DNA of 64,000 bases from contig NZ_UZWD01000009.1 in the NCBI RefSeq assembly GCF_900631955.1, positions 1 to 64,000 on the forward strand, given 5' to 3'. The stretch comes from Devosia equisanguinis. GTDB taxonomy: Bacteria; Pseudomonadota; Alphaproteobacteria; Rhizobiales; Devosiaceae. Below, in pieces: positions 54,188 through 61,538 of this stretch. Numbering within the stretch: position 1 is the stretch's first letter; each line of letters opens with the position of its first letter. The translations under genes and the position numbers were made by a program. Below the pieces are notes generated by a model that ran no database searches, was not told where the DNA came from, and worked only from the letters and a program-made list of their open reading frames with translations.

Positions 54188-55405
54188 TCAGGACGCGTTC
54201 TGCAGATTGCCGCTATGGGCGGCGCTGACCAGGCGTTTCATGGCGGCGGCGTCGAGCGGACGCGGATTGTTGTCGATGAGGCGGGCAATGGTCATGGCCT
54301 GCTCGCAGGTCCAGTCCAGCTTGTCCGCCTCCAGCCCGAGCGCGTCGAGCGTGACGGGAATGCCTATCGTTTTGAACAACGCCTGCACCTTGGCAATCGC
54401 TGCATCGGCAAGCGCGGCGTCATCGGCTGCCTCGGCGCCCATGGCCCGACCGATAGCGGCAAATTCGGCCATGGCATGGGAGCGATTATAGGTCATCACA
54501 TAGGGCAACATGCAGGCAACCCCCAAACCATGGGCGGTATGGGTCAGCGTGCCGATGGGGTATTGAATGGCATGGGCGGCGGCGGTACCGGCGGTGCCAA
54601 AAGCCATGCCGGCACTGAGCGCCCCCATCATAACATCGGCGCGCGCCTTGAGATCGCTGCCGTTTCGGTAGGCGCGTTCGAGACTGCGCCCAAGCATTTC
54701 GATGGCGAGCAGGGCAAAATGATCGGTCAGGGCGCTCTTGCCGACAAAGACCCGTTCCTGCGCCAGCATCGGGGCAGGTTGACGACGAGTGGCCGTAAAC
54801 GCCTCGATGGCATGGGTGAGTGCATCGGCCCCGGCAATGGCGGTGAGGCTCGCGGGGCAGGTTAGCGTGAGCTCGGGATCGCAGATGGCGGCCGCGGGAA
54901 TGAGGTGAGCGCTCGAAATTCCCACCTTCATGGCGCGATCGGGGTCCGACAGAACGGCCACCGGCGTCACCTCCGAACCGGTCCCGGCGGTGGTCGGTAC
55001 CGCGATCACGGGGAGGATCGGGCCAGGCACCTTGCCCTCCCCATAATAGTGCTCTGGCGAGCCACCATGAGAAAGGAGCAATGACACGGTCTTAGCCAGA
55101 TCGAGGCAAGACCCGCCGCCAATGCCGATGACCAGGTCCGGCGTAAAATCGCTCGCGGCCAAGGCGACGCGGTTGCAGGAGGCGCGAGGCACATCGGGCT
55201 CGACGCTGGCATCGATCAGAATCGTCAGTCCCGCATCCCTGAGCAGGGTCATCATGTCGGCGAAGACGGGTTCGCCCGCCAGTCGGGCATCGGTGCAGAC
55301 CAGGGCGCGACTGCCGAGGCCGGCAGCGACCTTGCCCAGAGCATGTCGTTGTCCTGCGCCGAAGAGCACCTCGCGCGGCAATCTGAGGGCGGCGAATAGG
55401 CTCAT
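54188..55405 (-). CDS. Iron-containing alcohol dehydrogenase (second)
   Basis: A 405-residue group III alcohol dehydrogenase. The nucleotide site IGGGSCLDLAKT and PTTAGTGSEVTPV are present. Metal ligands appear in DPELTLTCP, GADALTHAIEAF, AAAHAIQYPIG and HTAHGLGVAC. It overlaps the type-2 lactate/malate dehydrogenase gene by four bases (ATGA). It is only distantly related to the copy at 25167-26321, so the two operons probably treat different alcohols. Maleylacetate-reductase-like members exist in this family, so reduction of a dicarboxylic acid is an alternative. Confidence 0.92.
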   Translation of the reverse strand: MSLFAALRLPREVLFGAGQRHALGKVAAGLGSRALVCTDARLAGEPVFADMMTLLRDAGLTILIDASVEPDVPRASCNRVALAASDFTPDLVIGIGGGSCLDLAKTVSLLLSHGGSPEHYYGEGKVPGPILPVIAVPTTAGTGSEVTPVAVLSDPDRAMKVGISSAHLIPAAAICDPELTLTCPASLTAIAGADALTHAIEAFTATRRQPAPMLAQERVFVGKSALTDHFALLAIEMLGRSLERAYRNGSDLKARADVMMGALSAGMAFGTAGTAAAHAIQYPIGTLTHTAHGLGVACMLPYVMTYNRSHAMAEFAAIGRAMGAEAADDAALADAAIAKVQALFKTIGIPVTLDALGLEADKLDWTCEQAMTIARLIDNNPRPLDAAAMKRLVSAAHSGNLQNAS

Positions 55406-56445
55406 GTTTGAAGTTCCTGAATGGACGTCGCTGTTTTTGAAGACGTGGCCAGCCGGTCGTTAAGGGCGGACCACAAGCCGGGATTGATGTCAAAGCCGTC
55501 GCGCTCCGCAGCTCGCGCGCGGGCCCGCCCCCTGTCACCCGGAATCGAAACCGGATGCGCCGGGTCGGCCGGCGGGCTGGATCTGAGGCTGTCGAGATAG
55601 GGCGTGATGCCGGAGGCGGTGCTGGGTGTTTGTGAGGGATCAATGACGATAAAGAGGTCGCCCTTATTGGCAACATGCTCGGCGTCCAGCGTGCCGCGCA
55701 CTTGGGGCGCAAGGGCAGAACCGACGAGGCTCGCGACCAGCAATTCGAAGGCCAGACCCAGCCCATAGCCTTTGGCCTCGCCGAAAGGAGCGATCGATCC
55801 AGACTTGGCGCGCTCGGCGTCGAGCGTGGGCAGTCCGTCCGCGTCCAGGGCCCAACCTGGTTGCAGCGGCGCGCCGCGCAAGGCGTGGTCGTGAATTTTG
55901 CCCATGGAGACGAGGCTCGTTGCCAGATCGAGGACGAAAGGCTCCCTGCCCGTGGGCAGGCCGATGGCAATGGGATTGGTACCCAGCATTGCTTTGGTGC
56001 CGCCAAAGGGATGGACCAGCGCCTCGCTGGTGGAAAGGGCAATGCCGATCTTTCCGGCCCGGGCGATTGCATCGACATAGCCTGCCAGCATGCCCAGATG
56101 ATTGGTATTGCGGATTGCAGCGAAGGCAATTCCTGTGTCGCCGACGCGCTCGAGCAGGGCATCTATGGCGGCAAAAGCCACCACTGGCCCGAGGCCACGC
56201 TGTCCATCGACGCGCAATTCGCCCGACCGGTTCCAGAAGCTCTGACCCTGCGAGCGCGGATCGACGAGGCCGCGCGCTATGCGATCGAGCAAGCGCGGCA
56301 GGCGCAACAGGCCATGCGAAGGGTGACCGCGCAGTTCTGCGTCCAGCAGGTGCGTGGCCTGGGTCCTGGCATTGGGCAAGGGAGCGCCCGTCGCCAGAAG
56401 CAGCGCCTGCGCAATCTCCATCGCCTCCTTGAGCAAAACCCTCAT
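55402..56445 (-). CDS. Ldh-family oxidoreductase (type-2 malate/L-lactate dehydrogenase)
   Basis: A 347-residue NAD(P)-dependent oxidoreductase of the type-2 malate/lactate dehydrogenase family, which also includes ureidoglycolate and diketogulonate reductases. LRGHPSHGLLRLPRL with the catalytic His is near residue 58, and RNTNHLGMLAGYV and FGGTKAMLGTNPIAIG mark the cofactor region. It heads the operon; its ATG lies five bases from the palindrome at 56451-56462. It probably interconverts a 2-hydroxy and a 2-keto acid derived from the sugar imported by the divergent ABC system. Confidence 0.92.
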   Translation of the reverse strand: MRVLLKEAMEIAQALLLATGAPLPNARTQATHLLDAELRGHPSHGLLRLPRLLDRIARGLVDPRSQGQSFWNRSGELRVDGQRGLGPVVAFAAIDALLERVGDTGIAFAAIRNTNHLGMLAGYVDAIARAGKIGIALSTSEALVHPFGGTKAMLGTNPIAIGLPTGREPFVLDLATSLVSMGKIHDHALRGAPLQPGWALDADGLPTLDAERAKSGSIAPFGEAKGYGLGLAFELLVASLVGSALAPQVRGTLDAEHVANKGDLFIVIDPSQTPSTASGITPYLDSLRSSPPADPAHPVSIPGDRGRARARAAERDGFDINPGLWSALNDRLATSSKTATSIQELQT

Positions 56446-56450
56446 CAGAA

Positions 56451-56462
56451 ATCCTATAGGAT
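56451..56462. promoter_or_regulatory. Palindrome ATCCTATAGGAT, candidate GntR operator
   Basis: A perfect 12-base palindrome lies in the 75-base gap between the divergent Ldh and GntR genes, followed by ATATCGTAT, a second similar half-site. FCD-type GntR regulators bind short palindromes of this kind. It covers the Ldh ribosome-binding region, so binding would block that operon. Confidence 0.6.
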
Positions 56463-56520
56463 ATCGTATTGCATCTGTCGCAACATCGTGTTAGCGATTG
56501 GTCATTGTCAAGGGGGAAAG

Positions 56521-57225
56521 ATGGCCAAAGAGCTTCCGGCAGCCCAAAGCGCCAGCGCCGCACCGGCGTCCGCCATCCAGCGCCATAGCCTCGCCACCGA
56601 GGTTTATGAGACCGTGTTCTCGCAGCTCATGGCGCTCAAGATCGCGCCGGGCTCGCGCATCACCGTCGATAACTTGGCGCGGGAATTGCGGGTCTCCCAG
56701 ACTCCTATTCGCGAGGCTCTGAGTCGTCTTGAGGCGGAGGGGCTGGTCAACAAGACCCATCTGGTGGGCTATAGTGCGTCCCCGCAGATCACGGCCAAGC
56801 AGTTTGCCGATCTCTATGAATTGCGTCTTCTGCTCGAGCCGGACGCGGCGCGGCGTGCGGTGGCCAGGCTGACCGCTGAATCTGTTGCCGAGCTCACCGA
56901 GGCTGCGGGCGTCATGGGACGCCGCGCCAAAAGCGGTGACGAGCGCGCTCGCTATTCCCAGTTCGCCCGCCAGGACGCTGTCTTCCACGACATGATCATG
57001 CAGGTGGCGGGCAATGAACTGGTGCGCGACACACTCAACCACCAGCATGTGCACTTCCACATCTTCCGCCTGATGTTCCACTCGCGGGTGACCGAGGAGG
57101 CGCTGGCCGAGCACGAGGCGATCATCGCAGCCTTCGAAGCCCGCGATGCCGACGGCGCCGAAAAAGCGATGCGCGCCCATATCGAGCGGTCCCGCGACCG
57201 CCTGCTGCCGGTATTCGACGAATGA
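56521..57225 (+). CDS. GntR-family regulator, FCD type
   Basis: A 234-residue regulator with an N-terminal winged helix (IAPGSRITVDNLARELRVSQ, then TPIREALSRLEAEGLV) and an FCD domain. The metal ligands are visible as Asp152, His156, His198 and His220. Metal-bound FCD domains usually sense carboxylates such as sugar acids or lactate. The ATG at 56521 follows AAGGGGGAAAG. It overlaps the importer ATPase gene by four bases, so it is made with the transporter it likely controls, along with the divergent dehydrogenases. Confidence 0.93.
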   Translation: MAKELPAAQSASAAPASAIQRHSLATEVYETVFSQLMALKIAPGSRITVDNLARELRVSQTPIREALSRLEAEGLVNKTHLVGYSASPQITAKQFADLYELRLLLEPDAARRAVARLTAESVAELTEAAGVMGRRAKSGDERARYSQFARQDAVFHDMIMQVAGNELVRDTLNHQHVHFHIFRLMFHSRVTEEALAEHEAIIAAFEARDADGAEKAMRAHIERSRDRLLPVFDE

Positions 57226-58784
57226 GCGCGGCGGAGATGATTGTCGAGACTGACGTGCCGCCGCTTGCTGCGCCCTTGATGCAGCTGTCCGGGCTAGGCA
57301 AGGCCTATGGTCCGGTGCGCGTGCTCTCCGACGTCAATCTCGATATCCGGCCGGGCGAAATCCACGCCATTATCGGCGAAAACGGGGCCGGAAAATCGAC
57401 GCTGATGCGCCTGATCTCCGGCCATGTGAAGCCCACCGAAGGCGCCATGCAGTTTGCCGGCGCGCCGATAGAGTTTCCCAATCCCGCCGCCGCCGAGCAT
57501 GCCGGCATTGCCTTGGTGCACCAGGAAATCCTGCTGGCCGATGGGCTGACCGTGGTCGAGAACCTGTTTCTCGGCCGGGAAATGACCCGCAACGGTATTG
57601 TCGATGATCGGGCCATGGAGCGGATCGCGGCCGAGCGGCTGGCCGATCTGGGATGCACCGCTTCGCCGCGCGCCCTGGTGCGCAGCCTGCCCATCGCTCA
57701 GCGGCAATTGGTGCAGATCGCCCGCGCTTTGCTCGAAGAGCATCGGTTGGTAATTTTCGACGAGCCCACTGCCGTTCTGACCACTACCGAGGTCGACACC
57801 CTCCTCGGCATCGTCCGCGGTTTGCGCGACAAGGGCGTGGCGGTTCTCTATATCTCACACCGCCTCAACGAGGTGGAGGCATTGGCCGACCGCGTCACCG
57901 TCCTGCGCGACGGCAACATGATCGGCACCTTCGATGCCGATCGGGTGAGCCAGGAGGACATGGCCCGCCTGATGGTGGGGCGTGAGCTCTCCATGCTCTA
58001 TCCCGCCAAGCGTGGCACCTCCTCTCAACAGCCGGTGCTCGAGATCGACCATCTCAACGTGCCCGGATTCGTCGAAGATGCCTCGCTGGTCGCGCGTCCC
58101 GGCGAAGTGCTGGGCCTGGGCGGCATGATCGGGGCGGGGCGCACTGAATTGTTCGAGGGTCTTTTGGGCCTCCGTCCCGCAAAGGTGGGGCAGGTACGGG
58201 TCGAGGGCAAGTCGGTCAAGATCGGCTCGGTCGCCGATGGCGTCGATGCCGGGATCGGCTACCTGACAGAGGATCGCAAGGGCAAGGGTCTGCTGTTGCG
58301 CGAACGCCTTGCGCCCAACCTGGTGTTGACGGCGCTCTCCCGCCTCTATCGCAAGCCCTATATCGAGCAGTCGCTGGAACAGCGCGAACTCGACCGCGCG
58401 GTGGACGAATACGATATTCGCGTTCGCTCCAAGCGCCTCGAGGCCGGGCAATTGTCCGGCGGTAATCAGCAAAAGCTGCTGCTCGCCAAGATCATGATGC
58501 TCAACCCCAAGGTCGTCATTATCGACGAGCCGACCCGTGGCATCGATATCGGCAACAAGAGCCAGATCTACGCATTCATCGACGCACTGATCCGTGCCGG
58601 CAAGGCCTGCATCGTCATCTCCTCCGAACTGCAGGAACTGGTGGGCCTGTGCGACCGCATCCTGGTGATGCGGGCCGGACGGATCGTCGCCGAATTTGCC
58701 GATGATGCGATCACTGAAGAAGCCGTCGTGTTGGCGGCCACAAGCGGCGGAACTCACGCCGCGCCAGGAGGACATCCCCAATGA
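57222..58784 (+). CDS. Sugar ABC transporter ATP-binding protein (RbsA type)
   Basis: A 520-residue CUT2-family ATPase with two nucleotide-binding domains. The first has Walker A IIGENGAGKSTLMRLISG (about 50); its signature position reads LPIAQRQLVQIARAL, then VIFDEPTAVLT. The second, typical of RbsA, has a degenerate Walker A (LGGMIGAGRTELFEGLLG), then LSGGNQQKLLLAKIM and VIIDEPTRGIDIG. CUT2 importers carry monosaccharides or related polyols. It overlaps its neighbours by four bases on both sides. Confidence 0.95.
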   Translation: MSAAEMIVETDVPPLAAPLMQLSGLGKAYGPVRVLSDVNLDIRPGEIHAIIGENGAGKSTLMRLISGHVKPTEGAMQFAGAPIEFPNPAAAEHAGIALVHQEILLADGLTVVENLFLGREMTRNGIVDDRAMERIAAERLADLGCTASPRALVRSLPIAQRQLVQIARALLEEHRLVIFDEPTAVLTTTEVDTLLGIVRGLRDKGVAVLYISHRLNEVEALADRVTVLRDGNMIGTFDADRVSQEDMARLMVGRELSMLYPAKRGTSSQQPVLEIDHLNVPGFVEDASLVARPGEVLGLGGMIGAGRTELFEGLLGLRPAKVGQVRVEGKSVKIGSVADGVDAGIGYLTEDRKGKGLLLRERLAPNLVLTALSRLYRKPYIEQSLEQRELDRAVDEYDIRVRSKRLEAGQLSGGNQQKLLLAKIMMLNPKVVIIDEPTRGIDIGNKSQIYAFIDALIRAGKACIVISSELQELVGLCDRILVMRAGRIVAEFADDAITEEAVVLAATSGGTHAAPGGHPQ

Positions 58785-59776
58785 GCGATATCACGGCGAC
58801 GCCGACGCGCGAGTCCTTGCTGGCTCGCATCAACTGGGTCGATATCGGCCCCTTCATCGCCCTCGCCATCCTGGCCATCGTGGGTGTGCTGATCAATCCC
58901 GACTTCCTGTCGGCGACCAATGTCACCAATGTGGTCACGCGCTCGGCCTTCATCGCCATCATCGCCGTGGGGGCAACCTTCGTCATTTCCTCGGGGGGAC
59001 TCGACCTGTCGGTCGGCTCGATGACTGCCTTCGTCACCGGCATCATGATCATGTTCATGAATGCCATGGTGCCCAGCCTGGGCGGCAATGCGATCATCGC
59101 CGGCATGGCGCTGGTGCTTTGCGTGGGGGCGCTGTGCGGCCTGTTCAACGGGCTCATCGTCACCATCGGCAAGATCGAGCCGTTCATCGTCACCCTGGGC
59201 ACGATGGGCATCTTTCGCGCGCTGATCACCTTCATGTCCGATGGCGGCAACATTCCTCTCGACCGCAGTCTGCGCGAGCCCTTCCGCCCGGTCTATTATG
59301 GCAGTTTCGTCGGCATCCCGATCCCGATCCTCGTCTCCATTGCCGTGGCTTTGGTCGGTGCCTTCATTCTCTACAAGACCAAGTTCGGCCGCCGCTGCGC
59401 CGCGGTGGGCGCCAATGAGGAAGTGGCGCGGTTCTCCGGCATCTCGGTTGGTCGCATCCGCACCATGGCCTTCGTCATCCAGGGCATATGCGTCGCCATC
59501 GCCGCTATCTGCTACGTGCCGCGTCTCGGCGCCGCCACGCCGACCACCGGTCAGCTCTGGGAGCTGCAGGTGATCACGGCGGTAGTTATCGGTGGCACCG
59601 CCCTGCGCGGTGGCAAGGGCCGCATCTGGGGCACCGTTGCCGGCGCCGTCATCCTCGAGATGATCGCCAACCTCATGGTGCTCTCCAATTTCATCTCCGA
59701 ATACCTCGTCGCTGCGGTGCAGGGCGTCATCATCATCATCGCCATGCTCGTACAGAGGTTCTCAAAGCAGCCGTGA
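58781..59776 (+). CDS. Sugar ABC transporter permease (RbsC type)
   Basis: A 331-residue CUT2-family permease with about ten helices. FVISSGGLDLSVGSMTAF, the IGKIEPFIVTLGTMGIFRAL segment, GANEEVARFSGISVGRIR and VIGGTALRGGKGRIWGT are hallmark motifs. It is translationally coupled to the ATPase gene and precedes the binding-protein gene by 57 bases. A second, different RbsC-type permease lies at 63358-64000. Confidence 0.95.
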   Translation: MSDITATPTRESLLARINWVDIGPFIALAILAIVGVLINPDFLSATNVTNVVTRSAFIAIIAVGATFVISSGGLDLSVGSMTAFVTGIMIMFMNAMVPSLGGNAIIAGMALVLCVGALCGLFNGLIVTIGKIEPFIVTLGTMGIFRALITFMSDGGNIPLDRSLREPFRPVYYGSFVGIPIPILVSIAVALVGAFILYKTKFGRRCAAVGANEEVARFSGISVGRIRTMAFVIQGICVAIAAICYVPRLGAATPTTGQLWELQVITAVVIGGTALRGGKGRIWGTVAGAVILEMIANLMVLSNFISEYLVAAVQGVIIIIAMLVQRFSKQP

Positions 59777-59833
59777 CCGGACCCCACGTCTGCACAATGC
59801 CTTAGGTCCATATATTTCTGGGAGGAAACCACA

Positions 59834-60781
59834 TTGAAACATCATCTGTTTGCCGCGACCGCACTGGCGGGCCTGCTTCTGGCCGTTCCCGCTCTCGCTC
59901 AGGAAACCCGGACGATTGCCGTCTCGGTTCCCGCAGCCACCCATGGCTGGACCGGCGGCGTCGTCTATCATGCCCAGAAGGCCGCTGAAGAAATCCAGGC
60001 TGCCTTCCCCAACATCCAGGTCGTCGTCAAGACTTCGCCTTCGGCTGCGGCCCAGGTCAGCGCGCTCGAGGACCTGACCGCTACCGGCGATCTCGATGCA
60101 CTTGTCATCCTGCCATTCTCCTCCGACGAACTGACTGGTCCGGTTCAGGCAGTTGCGGATAGAGGTACGTTCATCACCGTCGTCGACCGTGGCCTGACCG
60201 ATCCTGAAATTCAGGATCTCTATGTCGCCGGCGATAATATCGCAGTGGGTTCGACCACGGCGAAGTTCCTCGTCGATGCTCTCGGCGGCAAGGGTGACGT
60301 GGTGGTGCTTCGCGGCATCCCCACCGTCATCGACGACGAGCGTATCCAGGGTTTCCAGGAAGGTCTGGAAGGCAGCGACATCAAGATTCTCGACATCCAG
60401 TATGCCAACTGGAACAGCGACGAAGCCTTCAGCCTGATGCAGGACTATCTGGCCAAGTACCCGCATATCGACGCGGTCTGGGCCAATGACGACGACATGC
60501 TGCTCGGCGTGCTCGAAGCCATCCAGCAGTCCGGCCGTACCGAGATCAAATATGCGCTCGGCGGCAATGGCATGAAGGAAATCATCGAGAAGGTGATGGC
60601 GGGCGACCCCATGACCCCGATCGAGACGCCTTATCCGCCGTCCATGATCAAGACGGCCATCTACATGACCGCCGCTCAGTTCAATGGGCAGGCCCCGGTC
60701 CGCGGTAACGTCAAGCTCGACGCACCGCTGATCACCAAGGACAATGCGGAAGAGTATTACTTCCCCGATTCCCCGTTCTGA
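59834..60781 (+). CDS. Sugar-binding periplasmic protein (RbsB type)
   Basis: A 315-residue peripla-BP_4-type binding protein with a signal peptide (LKHHLFAATALAGLLLA onward, cleaved near ALAQ). The start is a TTG at 59834 with an excellent GGAGGAAAC ribosome binding site. WANDDDMLLGVLEAIQQSGR is the usual ligand-domain motif, and SPSAAAQVSALEDLTA is the first-lobe region. The ligand is probably a monosaccharide or polyol. A strong intercistronic hairpin follows. Confidence 0.94.
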   Translation: MKHHLFAATALAGLLLAVPALAQETRTIAVSVPAATHGWTGGVVYHAQKAAEEIQAAFPNIQVVVKTSPSAAAQVSALEDLTATGDLDALVILPFSSDELTGPVQAVADRGTFITVVDRGLTDPEIQDLYVAGDNIAVGSTTAKFLVDALGGKGDVVVLRGIPTVIDDERIQGFQEGLEGSDIKILDIQYANWNSDEAFSLMQDYLAKYPHIDAVWANDDDMLLGVLEAIQQSGRTEIKYALGGNGMKEIIEKVMAGDPMTPIETPYPPSMIKTAIYMTAAQFNGQAPVRGNVKLDAPLITKDNAEEYYFPDSPF

Positions 60782-60790
60782 TTGCACAAT

Positions 60791-60812
60791 GGACCGCGCC
60801 CCGGCGCGGTCC
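60791..60812 (+). promoter_or_regulatory. Intercistronic stem-loop behind the rbsB-type gene
   Basis: GGACCGCGCC and GGCGCGGTCC are exact inverted repeats almost touching each other, giving a nine-pair stem with a small loop. There is no T-run, so mRNA protection or partial termination before the DJ-1 gene is likelier than full termination. Confidence 0.75.
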
Positions 60813-60842
60813 AACCCTCATCTGTCGTTTGGAGACCCGAAA

Positions 60843-61454
60843 ATGCGTGGCAAAAAAATCCTCATGCTGTGCGGTGAGTTCACCGAGGAATACGAAATCT
60901 ACGTCTATCAGCAGGCCATGGAAGCGGTGGGCCACACGGTCCACGTCGTCTGCCCGGACAAGAAGGCGGGCGATCTGATCGCCACCTCGCTGCACGATTT
61001 CGAAGGTCACCAGACCTATACCGAAAAGATGGGCCACTACGCCCTGATCAACAAAACCTTCAGCGAAGTGCGCCTGGAAGAGTATGACGCGGTTTACGCC
61101 GCCGGCGGCCGCGGCCCCGAATATATCCGCACCGACAAGCGCGTGCAGGCCATGGTCCGTCACTTCCACGAGACCAAAAAGCCCATCTTCACCATCTGCC
61201 ACGGCGTACAGATCCTCGTCGCCGTCGATGGCGTGGTGCGCGGCAAGAAGGTCGCGGCACTTGGCGCCTGCGAGCCGGAAGTGACCCTGGCCGGCGGCAC
61301 CTATATCGACCTCTCGCCCACCGATGCCTATGTCGACGGCACCATGGTCTCGGCCAAGGGCTGGACGGCGCTGGCCGCCTTCATCCGCGAATGCCTTAAG
61401 GTGCTGGGCACCGAAATCCGCCACAGCGGCGACGTCAACGAAAAAGCTGCTTGA
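60843..61454 (+). CDS. DJ-1/PfpI family protein
   Basis: A 203-residue class-I glutamine-amidotransferase-like protein of the DJ-1/PfpI family. The nucleophile elbow is FTICHGVQILVA with Cys at about residue 121, and AAGGRGPEYIRTD supplies the acidic partner region. Members include glyoxalase III-like enzymes, deglycases and hydratases. The ATG at 60843 follows GGAGAC. It lies behind the sugar-binding-protein gene, so it may handle a reactive carbonyl formed from the imported sugar. Confidence 0.88.
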   Translation: MRGKKILMLCGEFTEEYEIYVYQQAMEAVGHTVHVVCPDKKAGDLIATSLHDFEGHQTYTEKMGHYALINKTFSEVRLEEYDAVYAAGGRGPEYIRTDKRVQAMVRHFHETKKPIFTICHGVQILVAVDGVVRGKKVAALGACEPEVTLAGGTYIDLSPTDAYVDGTMVSAKGWTALAAFIRECLKVLGTEIRHSGDVNEKAA

Positions 61455-61475
61455 TCGAGCAGAGCAACATTGTGA

Positions 61476-61507
61476 AAGCGGCCGGCTCTAAGTGGAGCCG
61501 GCCGCTT
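61476..61507. terminator. Strong stem-loop between convergent genes
   Basis: AAGCGGCCGGCTC pairs exactly with GAGCCGGCCGCTT around a six-base loop, a 13-pair stem between the DJ-1 gene and the convergent fusion gene. T-runs are short on both sides, but the position fits a two-way terminator. Confidence 0.75.
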
Positions 61508-61538
61508 GCGTTTGGGCTTTCACGCTTGGCTGCAGGGT

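Noticed and set aside
52596..54491. 631-residue plus-strand open frame
   Set aside because: It is the shadow of the aldehyde dehydrogenase gene, with no ribosome binding site and low-complexity translation.
55675..56520. N-terminal extension of the GntR frame
   Set aside because: It is antisense to the Ldh gene; the ATG at 56521 with AAGGGGGAAAG is the natural start.
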